Assembly: GCA_963920765.1 (NCBI GenBank)
Contig: OY987252.1
Span: 870,501-934,500 of the forward strand
Length of the DNA stretch: 64,000 nucleotides
DNA from: Ulota crispa
Lineage: Eukaryota > Streptophyta > Bryopsida > Orthotrichales > Orthotrichaceae
Reading direction: 5' to 3'
Below are positions 11,655-23,585 of this stretch, piece by piece. The notes under the pieces were generated by a model. That model searched no databases. It was not told the DNA's origin and saw only the letters and a program-made list of their open reading frames with translations. Within the stretch, counting starts at the first letter, position 1; each line of letters opens with the position of its first letter. A program made the translations under genes and the position numbers.

Positions 11655-12200
11655 TCTAGGGCTGGAAGTCCAATGAGTTTGATAACACAAAACTGTGCAT
11701 CCAAACCAATAGCTATTCCAATATTAGACAACACCACCTCCTTGTTTGTACCATCTCATTGTTCATATGTTGCTCCTCTTTCTTCTCCCATACACGTTGG
11801 CGTGTTCCCTTGAAATGCTGTAAATATTCAATGTGGTAACCTAAAGTCTCTGCCATTACATATCCTTCAGCCATGCTACCTTCAGGTCTAGCATATGTTC
11901 AGACATACATCTTCAAAGTCTTCATATACCTTTCCATTGGGTACATCCACCTACAATGAACTAGTCCACATATGTATAACTCTTCCACCAAGTGTATCAT
12001 TAAATGTGACATTATATCCATAAATGTTGGTGGGAATACTTTTTCCAACAAACATAATGCGTTAGTTGCATCAGTGATGTTTGCATCACAATCATTTATT
12101 GTAATGTCCCTTTTGCAAAGCCTTCTAAATACTTGGCTAACTTTCAGAATGGCTTGCCTCACTTCTTCAATTAATACATTTTGCACTGCTAATGGAAGCA
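11655..12200 (-). pseudogene. tnp2 DUF4218 exon (copy A)
   Basis: It gives LPLAVQNVLIEEVRQAILKV, FRRLCKR, LEKVFPPTFMDIMSHL, HLVEELYICGLVHCRWMYP and KTLKMYV. A TGA stop then stands where copy B has Arg, followed by TYARPEGSMAEGYV and ETLGYHIEYLQHF. This is the DUF4218 region. The CGA-to-TGA type change is the main lesion. An AG acceptor lies just upstream at 12201-12202 on the - strand, at the same place as in copy B. Confidence 0.85.
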
Positions 12201-12455
12201 CTTACACAGACATTTCATAATTTAAAGGGTTTACACTCTACTGCCTGATTTTTGTTCAATAGCAACTAAATATATGTCCAACTGCTTAAGAAAATGGTGA
12301 TTGCCTCATCCTATTCTACCAATACTATTTTAAGGAATTAATACTACATCATCAAAGTGCTAACAAAAATATTATTATAAGTTCAACTCAGTCCTGTGCT
12401 ATATATTCCAAGTTAATCAACATAAAAAACTCTGCACATGGTTTCCATGACTTAC

Positions 12456-12830
12456 TTGTTGCAAAAACACATGATAGTCATGTGATTTCATGTATCTCAA
12501 TTTATCCTCCTCCAAGCATTTGTGAATGGCTCCAACATAGTTTGTTGGAGTTCTCAAAGACTTAATTATTTCAAATACCTTTGCCTTCTTGCTTGAACTC
12601 ATTACATATTGTGCTAGTGGAAGTCAATACTCAGCTACTCCATTTTCATTAGACTCCATCCACAAGTCACTGCAGATGCTCATAGATTTCATATCTTGTT
12701 GACTCCCAATTGAATCCTTAAGTCCGAGTAATATCTTTGCAATATTCTCACACAAATTTTTCTCGTAATGCATGGGATCTAGCAAATGTTGAATCATGAG
12801 TTTCTGTAATGTTGAGAACACCATACAACA
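12456..12830 (-). pseudogene. tnp2 internal exon with LDxMHxEKN motif (copy A)
   Basis: It reads QHLLDPMHYEKNLCENIAK, LGLKDSIGSQQDMKSMSI and LRTPTNYVGAIHKCLE, and ends at HDYHVFLQQ, followed by GTAAGT. The LDxMHxEKN block is a hallmark of the catalytic part of CACTA transposases. One TAG stop lies in the linker after VAEY, where copy B has Gln. Confidence 0.85.
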
Positions 12831-13539
12831 TAATCTAGAACACCATGCAAACGTTCATCAATACAAAGCTTGGAACATAAGTATTTTTCATACAAGTTTT
12901 CTAGTTTCTCAACTATAATTAACGGTTCTTCTTGTATCCTGTTCATATGTCTTAACACTTCCAATAAAATCATTGAATAAAATCATTCTACTCCACATTA
13001 CTTAAAGATGTACCTTCTCTTTTCTTTTACAAAGACATTCACATTATTGGCTATGAAATTTGCTCACATTTTCAAGCATTTCTCCAAAGGCAATATTGTA
13101 GAAGTAATATTGTATTGAATGAACAATACCTTCCATGACGTATTAACACTTACTTATAATTTCAATACAACAAATGGTAGTTTTCTTTAAAGTGCCAGTT
13201 GAAGACTACCTGAGCAAGTACTAAACATACATGACCGTGTATGTCATGAAACAGAACTGAGTTTCAATGTTTTCTTGTTATCTTTGCAATTGCATCCTTC
13301 TCAACTAACAACACTTACTAGTCTCACCTCCATTAACATGCTCTTTACTAAAATCAGCAATGTTTTTGTTTTGGATTTAATTCTACATTACTTTGTACAT
13401 AACCTGCAAAACTCATTCACATGAACCCGTCCAACATTTTTGGAAATTTTGTTGTGGAATCAAAGGACTATACTTTAATATCTTCATTTCAATTGATGCA
13501 TTGTTTAGCCATTACCAAGATTGCAAACAAATTGTAAAA

Positions 13540-14820
13540 GAAATGACAACTCACACTCCAATATGGCAACTCATGCAATATAGTCTTCCATTTAACATCG
13601 TGCAAGTGAACAAGGTTGTTCTCTGCACCTCGTCTTCCGCCATTGAAAACAAATTCTTCACGTTTTTCAGCGCATGCTTCTCTTTCTTCTGCAGACATTT
13701 TTGTTGGAATTGAACGTCTTTCAATAGTTCCATCAAACTCTAGGTCTCTTTGATAAGGATATGAAGTTTTGATCCATCTCTTGCTACCTCCATAAACAAG
13801 TTTCCTCCCCTTTACTCTTCTCTTGAAATTTAATGTATTATCTAATGAGGCACATCTGGCATCCGTGTTGGGTCCACATATTGTGCATGCCTTATATCCA
13901 TATATGCACATTCCTAAAATTAGATTGTATGCTAGATAATCTGTAATTGTTCACATCAATATCCCCCTCAATGTGAATTTCCTTGATCCAATGGGCTTTG
14001 AGAAGTCTTGAGCAATAACTCCAACCTACAACTGTTGTAGTTCTTCAATAAGTGGTCGTAAAAAAATGTCCATGTTCTCATTTGTTGGTGAGAGTTTCCC
14101 TGACACTACTATACTAAGTTGTATGAAAAACTTCTTAGTAACCAAGTAGGGGGGTAAATTGTATATCACCATCCAAATTGGCCATGTTGAATGGCTTGTA
14201 TTGTTGTGAGTGAAAGGATTCACCCTATCCAACGACATTCCAAATCTCAAATTTCTAACGTTGTTAGAGAAATTGGGATCCACTTCTTCATTGACGTGTT
14301 TCCATGCTGGGCTATCTACAAGTGATTTCATAACTCTAGCATCCGTATTAGGATGGTCCGTATGATATCTAAGTAACTTAGCAATAGCAAGAGATTGAAA
14401 CATGCGCAAAATCCTTGGAATAAGAAGAAAATGACATACCACCTTTGCTGGAATTATGTTAGAGCCTTGTATGAATCTTAACTTTCTACATCCCACTGCT
14501 GGGCAACATGTTGAATTCTCAATTGCACCTCGGTACAACACACAGCCATCAAGGCAAGCATATATGATGTTGTATTGCACACTTAGCTTCTTGATTAGTT
14601 TCTTTGCCTTGTAGAATTAGCTGGGAAGAATGTTCCCAGACGGCAAAAGAACAATTGACAAATATTTCAGAAGTTTGTCAACAAAGGTGTTGCTAACTCC
14701 ATGTATAGCAGCCATGTTCATCAACACAATTGTTGCAGATATCACACTAACTTTAACGCCTTGGTATACAGGTTTTATGGCCTCCTCATACAAGGAGTTC
14801 ATTGTTTCTGGTTCCTCTTA
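13540..14820 (-). pseudogene. tnp2 Transposase_21 region (copy A)
   Basis: The frame holds ATIVLMNMAAIHGVSN, YKAKKLIKKL, LDGCVLYRG, KVVCHFLLIPRI, LVDSPAWKHV, RFGMSLDRVNPF, STWPIWMVIYNLPPYLVTKK and LSPTNENMDIFLRPLIEEL. A TAG follows at 14026-14028 (Trp in copy B), then a TGA in place of the Trp of the MWTISDYL block, and CGPNTDARCASL, VYGGSKRW and EFDGTIERR. The last 140 codons (13489-13911) are open. Two to three nonsense changes disable it. Compared with copy B the order and spacing are unchanged. Confidence 0.85.
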
Positions 14821-14834
14821 CATTAGTTCTTCCT

Positions 14835-15290
14835 CTACACCTTCCTTGTCTGCAATTGAAAGGTCTTCATGTAAACATTTGCCAATGTTAAACATGTCAA
14901 AAACATGCTGCTGGATGTCATGGAAGGGATCCAGTTGTTCATTGTTGTCCATATGCACATTATAGTCCTATGCAAAACATGTTCCTCTACCACAACATTG
15001 CCGCCTCTATTTAACCATATACCTCCCTCAGGATACCCGCTTACAGGGTCCCCTCCCACCATGGAGTGCATCAAGAATGGGTCATGCTTATTTAGCAGTA
15101 AATGATCCTTAATTACTTTTAAACTATACCTTTTTCCTTCATGACATTTTTTGCAAGGGCATTAGAACGCAATATACTCTTGCTCCTGACACACCTTTAG
15201 CTCAATTTCCAAAATTAATGCTTCTTTCAGAAAACGTGAATGAACGACGTTGACTCCATTCCTAAGAGTAGAATCTGTACCTGATTCAAT
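14835..15290 (-). pseudogene. tnp2 N-terminal Transpos_assoc zinc-binding region (copy A)
   Basis: On the - strand this reads GVNVVHSRFLKEAL, then CPCKKCHEG, VIKDHLLLNKHDPFL, GGDP, and WLNRGG. The CPCxxC ... HL arrangement is that of the Transpos_assoc domain at the start of plant tnp2 proteins. One stop stands just before CPC. It continues to the acidic linker before the Transposase_21 region. No clear start codon could be fixed; it should lie upstream of 15290. Confidence 0.75.
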
Positions 15291-17742
15291 AAGAAAGCAT
15301 ATCAATAGGTAAGTACTTGGTGGCTTTGACACAATCGCATATTATTCATTCACTGGTTCTTCTATCTACAACGTCAAACTCAAATTCTATAACAGACTAT
15401 AGACGTTTAGAAACTTGTTTTTATATGTCGACCATTCATAGAGGTGTTTCAATACACAATACAATGGTTTTTTCACACCTCAAACATGAACCACATCCCA
15501 AGAGATATACATGCACTGCATTGTGTATACATGAATATTTGTTATAGACTATCATCAAGTTGTTTGGTACTAAGTGATCTTTGTATGAAAACATTGACAA
15601 CATATTTAACGAAACAAGTAATATTCAAGAGGAACAGTAGTTGTAACTATGGTTTTAAAGAATAATTTGATTATTATTAATCTTCTTTGTAGCAAATTAT
15701 ATGATTCATTTCCCTATAATAATTGAATTTCTTATAATTTACAACCATTTCCTTCAACACATACTAGCATTTCCCATAGTATTAGTGTACACTTTGGATC
15801 TATGTATTATTATACTTAAATTTTGGCAAAATTATTTTCTATTCTTCCCTAAACAACTGTTGCCTCCTTGCACTGCATTGTATACTATAAACCCGCAAGT
15901 GACAACACTTAGGACTATTTTTAAGAATCAGGGTCATCATTTCCAATCAATGTAATCAATGACTGCAGAACATACTGCATTTTCAAGTAAAAATACTATT
16001 TTCATTCATAACATTATAACTTTTGACCTAGCTAAAATGAACTTGGAAAATGTTGTGACACATGATTAATTTCTACCTTGTCCTCACATCCTAGTATGTG
16101 TAGACATGATTAGGTTTTCTTGGTTACCAATAGAAGGAGAATATCATGGCTTTTATTTTGCCGTTTTTTCTTATTTAAGTACATGATTGTGGTAGTGATT
16201 TAGAATTCAATATTACCTATGAATATACTCTTACTACATATTCACTCTTTGAATGTTTATATGGCAGAATTTAATAATTCTGTTTTGGAAAACCCAAAGC
16301 AGTGTATATTGAGTCACAGTGTTTTGCTCATATAATGTATAGATATACTATCAAGAACTTTGGATGGGCACACATGGAGTTTGCAATTATTTCTTAGATA
16401 CACAAATCTTATCCAAGAGTATCAAAAATATTGCTGAACAATAATTATAAATTTTTTTTATTCCTCATGGCACTTCCATGTTCCATTTCTATGCATAGTA
16501 ATTTTTTCTTCCAATCTGTGCGCTCCATGACAGAAGGAAAGTGGCACATTCAACAATAACAATGCCTAAAATTCATGATACAAGAATGCATGAACAATTT
16601 CATAAAGAGCAAGGGTGTATATCAATTTATTGCAAAATTATAGAGTATGCAATAATTATTTCATAGAATGTATGTAATTTTGGTTTAAAAAACAAATACC
16701 TACAAAAATGACAATCCTATAATAGTAATTTAATAATACATTTCTTTATAAACTACAAAAATAGTCAATAGTAGAAAATTGTGTTAAATTCAATATAAAC
16801 TGCATTATGCTTTCATGCTTCTAACGCAAATTTTTGCATTAGAAGCATGTAAACATAGCGTAGTTTATGTTGACTTTAACACAATTTTCTACTAGTGTAG
16901 TACTATGTACATGAATTTGAGAAATTGGAACTACATTACTTTACATATATTTAGCTTTTAGCAGTTGTTCATAACTCATGAATGTAACATGTGAACATGA
17001 GCCATTTGGGTCTTAAAAACTAAGGTCATTTGCTACTGTGTAGATACTCTTTTGTGTATTGTATTGAATAACTTTTCATTTTGCTACACAAATCTTAATG
17101 GAACTATCAATTCACCATGAAAACCATGAAAAAAATTTCTAACATAGGAAAAATAAACTACATGCCATAAACTATTACATAGGAAATGCCAAACGTAAAA
17201 AAATCAAAATGTTGAAATGCAAAAGTATGCCTTACTTCCTATTTATGAATTTCCCAATCCCGCAATTTACAATTTAATAAAATTAGTGATTTTAAAACAT
17301 ACAATTATGCTTCATGTCCTACTAATATGAAAATTTTGTTAATCTTTGAAATAAAGACTTTTCATAATATTATGTAGCAATTTTGACCTACTAAAAGGTG
17401 GAAAAAATTGAAACAACCATTTCATGCAACAAGACATACAAATTATATACTACATACAAGACTTTCTAGTAAAGTGACATAATTATGTATGGCGTACTTT
17501 AAAATGTCTAATGCAAAGCTTCAGGTTGAATTAAATACCTACATTGACTAAACACTTTTTTCATATAATCTGTTCAATTTTTTGTGAAATCATGTCCAAT
17601 AATTCCTAGACACGTGTCATCCTACGCTCAAGACCTTGCTAATTATATGCACCTTACATCGTCAATTAGTGTAGAAGTGTTGAGTTGATAGATTTGCAGA
17701 ACAGTGAGAAGTAGTTTTGAATTTACGTTGGCGGCTAGCGAT
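15291..17742. promoter_or_regulatory. Central divergent spacer of copy A
   Basis: This noncoding stretch lies between the outward-running tnp2 (-) and tnpA-like (+) genes and should hold the promoters of both. It is A+T-rich with no convincing ORF. An ACACGTGTCAT palindrome (G-box-like ACGTG core) lies near 17612, about 130 bp before the tnpA-like ATG. The matching place in copy B (near 43450) has the related GACATGTGGCA. A 132-bp foldback MITE is inserted at 16766-16897. Promoter function is inferred from position. Confidence 0.5.
16766..16897. mobile_element. 132-bp foldback MITE with CACTA terminus
   Basis: The whole segment is an imperfect inverted repeat. The right end, read inward, is CACTAGTAGAAAATTGTGTT and the left end is CAATAGTAGAAAATTGTGTT, followed on both sides by the AAACTxC and TTATG/CTATG blocks and a core TTCTAACGCAAA/TTTGCATTAGAA. 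Its length equals the copy at 47061-47192. A target duplication is not clean (AGT against TAG). It shares its first 13 bases with copies A and B, so their transposase probably moved it. Confidence 0.8.
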
Positions 17743-18396
17743 ATGAGTACATTGATTTCATACAATGAAAGCAGTCACATCACTAATTGTGAAGAGGAGA
17801 GAAATCACAGGAGGAAAGCCCTCCACGATGCAATGCAAAGTAACTTACTTGCTGCAGGGTGTTTAGAGGTTGCTGCACTTTGCTCACATTTTGAGGGAGA
17901 CAAGAATTTGTGCAAGGTGTCTAGGAGCAATTTGTTGCGGAAGAGATGAGGACGCGCAAATAAACAAGTTCCGGAAGACTGAATGGCTGCGCAAAGGTCG
18001 CAAAGGCACAAAACAATAGTTCCACCAAAACCCAGCCGAGAAACAATCTCCTTCAACGATTTGCCAATTGCAAAGGTACGTGGAAATCTCTCCTTTACAC
18101 TTTGTGATTTCATTTCCTAATTGTGTATTTGTTTTGATTGCTAACAACTCTACCAAACAATTGGCCTTTGAGTGAGTGTTACTTCCACATGTTTTGGTGC
18201 ACTCCCACGCTGAGTCTTAAACACAATGCATGTTTAGACAGCACATGTGTTAAAGGGAAAGTAAAATTAGGTTACCAGCCGCGTGGCGGCAGTTTTAGAA
18301 TTGGATCAATGAATAAGCTGATGCAGGAGGAGTAACATGTTTGTGATAAAGTCGTATGCAGTTCTCAAGATGAAGTTCTTACTTGTCTTACTTGTT

Positions 18397-18420
18397 TAGT
18401 GTAAGCCCAAGCTTACACTA
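18397..18420. repeat. Short perfect hairpin in intron 1 of the copy A tnpA-like gene
   Basis: TAGTGTAAGC, a four-base CCAA loop, then GCTTACACTA give a perfect 10-bp stem. It sits in the presumed first intron. It could be a scar of a terminal inverted repeat, since CTTACACTA resembles a CACTA end, but this is only a guess. Confidence 0.6.
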
Positions 18421-20169
18421 CAATTTTTGTACATGCTGAGGTTTTCATTTTTGTGTGCATTGTTGCCTGTAATTCAAAAGTAGGTTTCTTTTGTGCAGCC
18501 ATTGCCGTGCAATGCTAAAATAAACCTTTGATTGAATCACTTGCTTTGCCTTTGATGTTGTATATGAGAAATATGAAGCATCTAGTTTTTGACCTTGCAT
18601 CTATTTTTTGAGGATTCCCTCTCTACGTCAGTGGCAAGGCTTACGTTTGCATTCATGAATTGAAGAGAGGGTTCAAGGTTTAGGTTGTATGTATTGCTGC
18701 TTTCTTAGAACAAATTTGCCGTATTTGGTTTATTGTATTGTTAGGTATAGCCGGTAGTCACGTTTGGATTGTTTGTATATGAGCAATTGCACATGCTGTT
18801 GTTCAAATCGTAGAAACTAAATACAGATGCTTTGAAAAAACCGGTTTTCATGGTTGTGGTTTAAAGCAACACAACACGTGATATTGTATGCGGCCTTATA
18901 CTCTAGAAGTCTACAATTGTAAAAAGAGGTTAAGAATAGAATTCCCGTAATGTTGCAAGAGTTCAAATTCAATTATGTATTAAAAAACATACATTTGCTG
19001 GAACTTTTCAAACAATGTGTTCTTGTACAGCATCCATGACGTCATTCTAGCACCCATAAACTGTAAATAAGGGAACTAATATTTTTATCTGCATGAGGTA
19101 GCAAAGAGTTTTTGCAAGTGGCCGGGGAATCCAGTAACTTGTGAGAAGAAGACGTTGAAAAATGCTAGTGGAAAGAAGCTTTTCCAAAATAGAGATGAGA
19201 AAGTTAGTGCCATGGAGGGAGATGTGGATGTCCGATCCTTGGGCAATACTAACATAGAGGAAAGGGGACACATTCTGTCACAAGAGATGCAGGTCAAGCA
19301 CAAGGCCTATGACACTAGAGATGTTGAGGACCATAGATGTCAAAGTTATGTCAAAGGAGCTCCACGTTTGAGGGGAGGTGGGTACTTGGGAAACTAGTCT
19401 AGCAAGAGATCGTTGTTGGGTTAGGAGGATGAGCAAAGGGATTGTTACGCAGCAAGCATAGGAGGTTCTTACTCTACGGATTTTTCCGGCCTTGATTTCC
19501 TCGACATTACAATGGAGGCAGAGATGGCGATGGACATCTCCGTGGTTATGAGGGACCACCAAGACAGTACAATGACCGGCAGGATTGTTACAAACACCAA
19601 AGTGACGTTCTTCCAATTTTTAAACATCATATGTTTTATCACTCTATAATTGTTTCTATGGGAACAAAATCATAATGTTTATTGTGAAGCTGTAAAAGAT
19701 GTGGACATGGTTGAGGTGACTAACTGTAGTGACCATTTACTAGGTTTTTTTTTTTAGGCGTCCAAATCATATTTAGTGTATGCTGTACTTTACAATTTGG
19801 TGTTTATTGTATGTGTTGAAGAATTTAACGATCGGATCCATGTAACAAAAAAAGAAACACATCCATAGTTACAGCGTTCATTAATTGCAATTTCACTCCA
19901 ACTACTAATGAAATGTTGGTTAGCTTAAATTTATAATACCCCTGATGTACATAAATTAGGTTGAATGAGCTATGAAATTTATGCTAATAAAGCAAACATT
20001 ATACATATGCAGTATGTACTTATGAAATGTGGACATGGATTTGACATGAAGCAGCTGGTTGAACAAATTTTATTCTTCATGGATGCTCAAACATATAGTT
20101 TAGAATTTGCTTGTTATTTAAGTAAATCTGAAAGGAAATTCCTAATGCAGATATGTATGACTCATGTGG

Positions 20170-20827
20170 AAGAGACATTGATGTTTGTGATTGCTAACAA
20201 GAAGAAAACCGGCGATACAAACCTTCCAGGTTTGATCTGCTGAACCCTAGAGATGTAGATCTAGAAGGGCATGGGAATTTTGTATCACCAAGAAGTGCCT
20301 CTTTTAGTTGAGGTAGCAAGCATCCAAGAAGCCCAATTCTATTGCCACCAAAGAATGTACCTGACGCTGCTGGCCCTTTGCAAGAGCCAAGGCAACCAAT
20401 TGTCCTTGATAAGGGTGGAGTACCATCAGGTAAATTGGTCAAAGCTTTTCATTTAGACCTGGTGTACTTTGTGAAGGACATGAACCTCGCATTTGGCTAT
20501 GTAAAGCAAACTAGTACTAATAAAGAAAGACTTCTAGAGCCCTTACTCCATGATTACAAACCATATGGTGAATCCACAAAGATTAGCAACGATTACCTGA
20601 AGGAGGCCAAAGCCCTCATTCTTTATCGATTTGCCATAATGCATATGATAAGCAAAGGTCTCCCTAAACCTCTTGACCTAAAACAAGAACATTAGGATAT
20701 TTTGATAAAGCAGAGGGAGAGCAAGGAGTGGCAGCAGAAGTCATTGAAGATGTTTAGCATTGCAAAGGGATGCGGAAACAAGAACACAACAAAGAAAGCC
20801 GTGGAGGAATCAATTACGCTGGAATTG
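20170..20827 (+). pseudogene. Transposase_24-like exon of the copy A tnpA-like gene
   Basis: The frame begins RYKPSRFDLLNPRD, has one stop near 20312, then PPKNVPDAAGPLQEPRQP, KGGVPSGKLVKAFHLD and LLHDYKPYGESTKI. After a second stop it shows ESKEWQQKS and GCGNKNTTKKAVEE. The pattern of a Trp, a charged stretch, S-K-E-W, K-S and N-K-N-T is like the plant Ptta/En/Spm (Transposase_24) signature. It aligns with copy B over its whole length and ends at the same Leu codon, followed by GTATG here and GTTAG in B. Confidence 0.7.
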
Positions 20828-21407
20828 GTATGTGCTAGACGTAAAACAACAGAAAAAATTGTTGTTAGTCTTGTTGAGTTTGTGTATTTTGTTCTTTTTT
20901 GTTTCCAACACTATCGCAAGATTATTTTCATGTAATTTAAACTTTGCTAAATATAAGAAAACATGATATGCCCAGAAAAATATTTTTGTTGTAGTGCTAT
21001 TTTAAAATACAATGCATTAGTATCATAATATCAAATTTACAGGATTTGTACTTCAAGGGCACTGATGGTACTATAATATAGAAATGCACATTTTGTTACA
21101 ATACTTAAATAGTTAAACTAAGATTACATACCTAAGCATGGTTGAGTAGTTTTGTAGCAATTCATAAATTAACTACATAATGTATTCACTTTCTAGCTAG
21201 CACGTATAATCAGATCTCTACATTTTTGTTTTCTCTCCTTTGTTATAGAGGTATCCCTCCTTTGCAACATGAATCTTGTAACCTCTCAATGGTATATTCA
21301 ATATAAGAGAGTATGGAGTTGAATCTAACGTACATACATTATAAATGACAGCATTAAATGTTCTAAACCACATTTCCTTTGTTTGTGTGATTGCATATTG
21401 ATTGCAG

Positions 21408-22138
21408 GCCACGCAGCTTAGGAGTGAGCTACACGACAACGAGCTGAAAGAGGTACTCAATGTCAAGTGGGCATTGGTGCAAGAAGAGCAGGCAAAGAAG
21501 AAGAGACTACGGAAAGAAGCTAATTCTGCCAATGCCACCGCCGTAGCAACAAAAGTCCTGGACAGCCGTGTGCGTACATTGGAGACTGTCATCCAAAAAT
21601 GGGATGACAACATGCAATTAAAGGAATGTCCATTTTTTCCACCGAGCAGTTGAAACAACTAAAGGAGCTTCTAAATGAGAAGAAAAAAGCTAGAGATACT
21701 ACGGTGGCTGCTGTATTGCTATTGGAGGATGTAGGAGTGAAAGAGGACCTTGCAAAGAAGAAATCAAATTTCTCATCAAGCAGCAAAGAAGAATCCAGCA
21801 ATAATTCTGACAGCTTTGGAGAAGAAGACAACAATTCTTGAACCAATTCTGACTCCTTGGAAAGCAACAGTGGCCAGAATGTAACAGGTGCTGATGCTGT
21901 TATAGTGGAACGTGAAGTTCCACTTATAATAGCAGCTGTAAAGGACAAGGAAGCATTAGGACCGCAAGTCAAAACCTTGCCTTTGAAGCCATCATCAAGC
22001 ACAATTCCAACACGTACAGCAGGTGGGGATGCAAGGGTTGTATTGAATGTCGTTGAGGATACAGTTGTAGAGAAATCAAACTTGCTTCATGCAACTCTTG
22101 TTCAAAAACCAGTGGAAGAAAAGGGAAAAGAAAATCTG
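21408..22138 (+). pseudogene. Coiled-coil and acidic exon of the copy A tnpA-like gene
   Basis: A TTGCAG acceptor precedes 21408. The exon encodes a Lys/Glu-rich helix (VQEEQAKKKRLRKEA), then LETVIQKWDDN. After a one-base frame change near 21630 come QLKQLKELLNEKKKA and a Ser/Glu/Asp tract (SSSSKEESSNNSDSFGEED). It ends KGKENL, followed by GTATG. Copy B has the same order and ends at the matching residue. The region is likely a dimerisation helix plus an acidic disordered tail. Long open frames on the opposite strand at 21218-22002 are shadows. Confidence 0.65.
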
Positions 22139-23585
22139 GTATGACTTTTTTGGGCTTGTTTGTTTGGATTGTCAATAGTAGCATGAACTATGGATATAAT
22201 TCTAACAGTTGTTGTGCAAGACAAAAACAAAATAGGTAGTATGAGCTATTGTATACGCATGACTTGTGTTTACTGCAACTTATAACCGGGACTACAACAA
22301 AAATTCATTTCTCATGGAACAAAATGTTACAAGCGTGGGATTGTTATAATCCATTTAATGAAAAGTATGTGAGGAAAGAGGAATATTGATTATAAAATGA
22401 ATTCCATTGAAAGAACTATGATTGTTTATAGTGTTGACATTCTAATTGAGTGACACACTTATTATGCATCAATAAATGCAAGACGTAGCGTCTGCCGCAA
22501 AGATTAGCAATGACAAGGGCAAACATCCAAAGAAAAGACAGAAAGTCCTACCCAATTTTGAGGAGGCTCTATTGCTGATTGATGAGGAAACCACCCCTCG
22601 GGTCGGAAGAAAGCTGTCATTGCCGGCAGATGTACTAGGAACACCAAGAACAACTCAAAGCTTGTCCAACTCAAGAAAAACAAGAAGGCAAGCAAAGTAT
22701 GTTACTCATCGATATGAAGTAAAGGATCATGCATGCGTATAATGTAAGGGGGGTTTAACATACATGCATGTACCATGTATGTAACATGAGCTAACAAAGT
22801 TGATGCGCATGAAAAGGTTGACAAGCATGCTTTTAACATGTCCAATCTTTTATCATGTTTATGAAGATTGTACAATGTTCTGTACGCGGCATGTCTTCTA
22901 CAAAAAGAACACCATGTAGCAAGACATGGTATTTATCTGAACAACAGAGGAAACAATGTCATATTAGAAATATCCAAAGATGATGAAACCAAACAATACG
23001 CTTTGGATGTAGTTGCATCCTCTGATAATATGTTTGGTATTTCACAGAAACGAAAGTGAGGAGGAATACAACCGCAAGTGAATGTGTCTAGGCTTGTAAG
23101 TTGTCACACACTTAGTAGTTGTAACAAACCACATGTCATTGTTATGGAATTACATGGCATGTTAAATTATACAACAAGACAAGGGTACATCATATATGTC
23201 AAGTAATATTTACCAGTATTTGTTTAACAATTTGCATGGAGACAACATTGTTTTTTTGTTAACAAACGATGTTACTAATATGCATTGAATTTTCACAAGG
23301 GGAAAGAGCCCAGCTAGACTGTTTGACATTGTAGGATAAGTCTACCTCGCGCAAGCTATTAGGATTAGGTGCACATGTAGCACCCCATTTGGACAAGGAC
23401 ATTTTGGTTGTATCTACCGATCATGGTGTGAAGATGTACCAAATTATATTAGTAAAGGTGTTCTTGCCAGTATTTGCTATTCCATTTTAGGAGTTTGATG
23501 AAAATGGGAAAGTAGAATGTGAAACTCTTGGGGATGCATTTATTAAAAATTGCATCATTTGGTGGCCAGCACCTCTAGAGGCAAG

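Larger units (their letters stand above)
17743..23585 (+). pseudogene. tnpA-like second gene of CACTA copy A (multi-exon, decayed)
   Basis: Blocks aligning with copy B, in order: exon 1 at 17743-18075 (KALHDAMQ, LLAA; ends AAAG then GTACG); exon 2 near 19080-19600 (VRSLxNTN, GGSYS); exon 3 near 20170-20827; exon 4 at 21408-22138; exon 5 near 22483-22741 (KKRQKVL, a basic nuclear-signal-like block); then 22868-23060 (ETKQYALDV and DNMFG) and 23290-23585 (GDAFIKNCIIWWP). The ATG at 17743 aligns loosely with the ATG at 43584 in copy B. The expected role is a DNA-binding helper protein of the transposon. Stops occur in exons 1, 2 and 3 and in the last block, and exon 4 changes frame. Confidence 0.7.

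Noticed and set aside
17805-18156. Open frames of about 100 codons on the - strand
   Set aside because: They are antisense to exon 1 of the tnpA-like gene, which aligns with copy B on the + strand.
21218-22002. Ser/Phe-rich open frames of 146 and 137 codons on the - strand
   Set aside because: They are the antisense of the Lys/Glu/Ser-rich exon of the tnpA-like gene, whose + strand frame is conserved in copy B.
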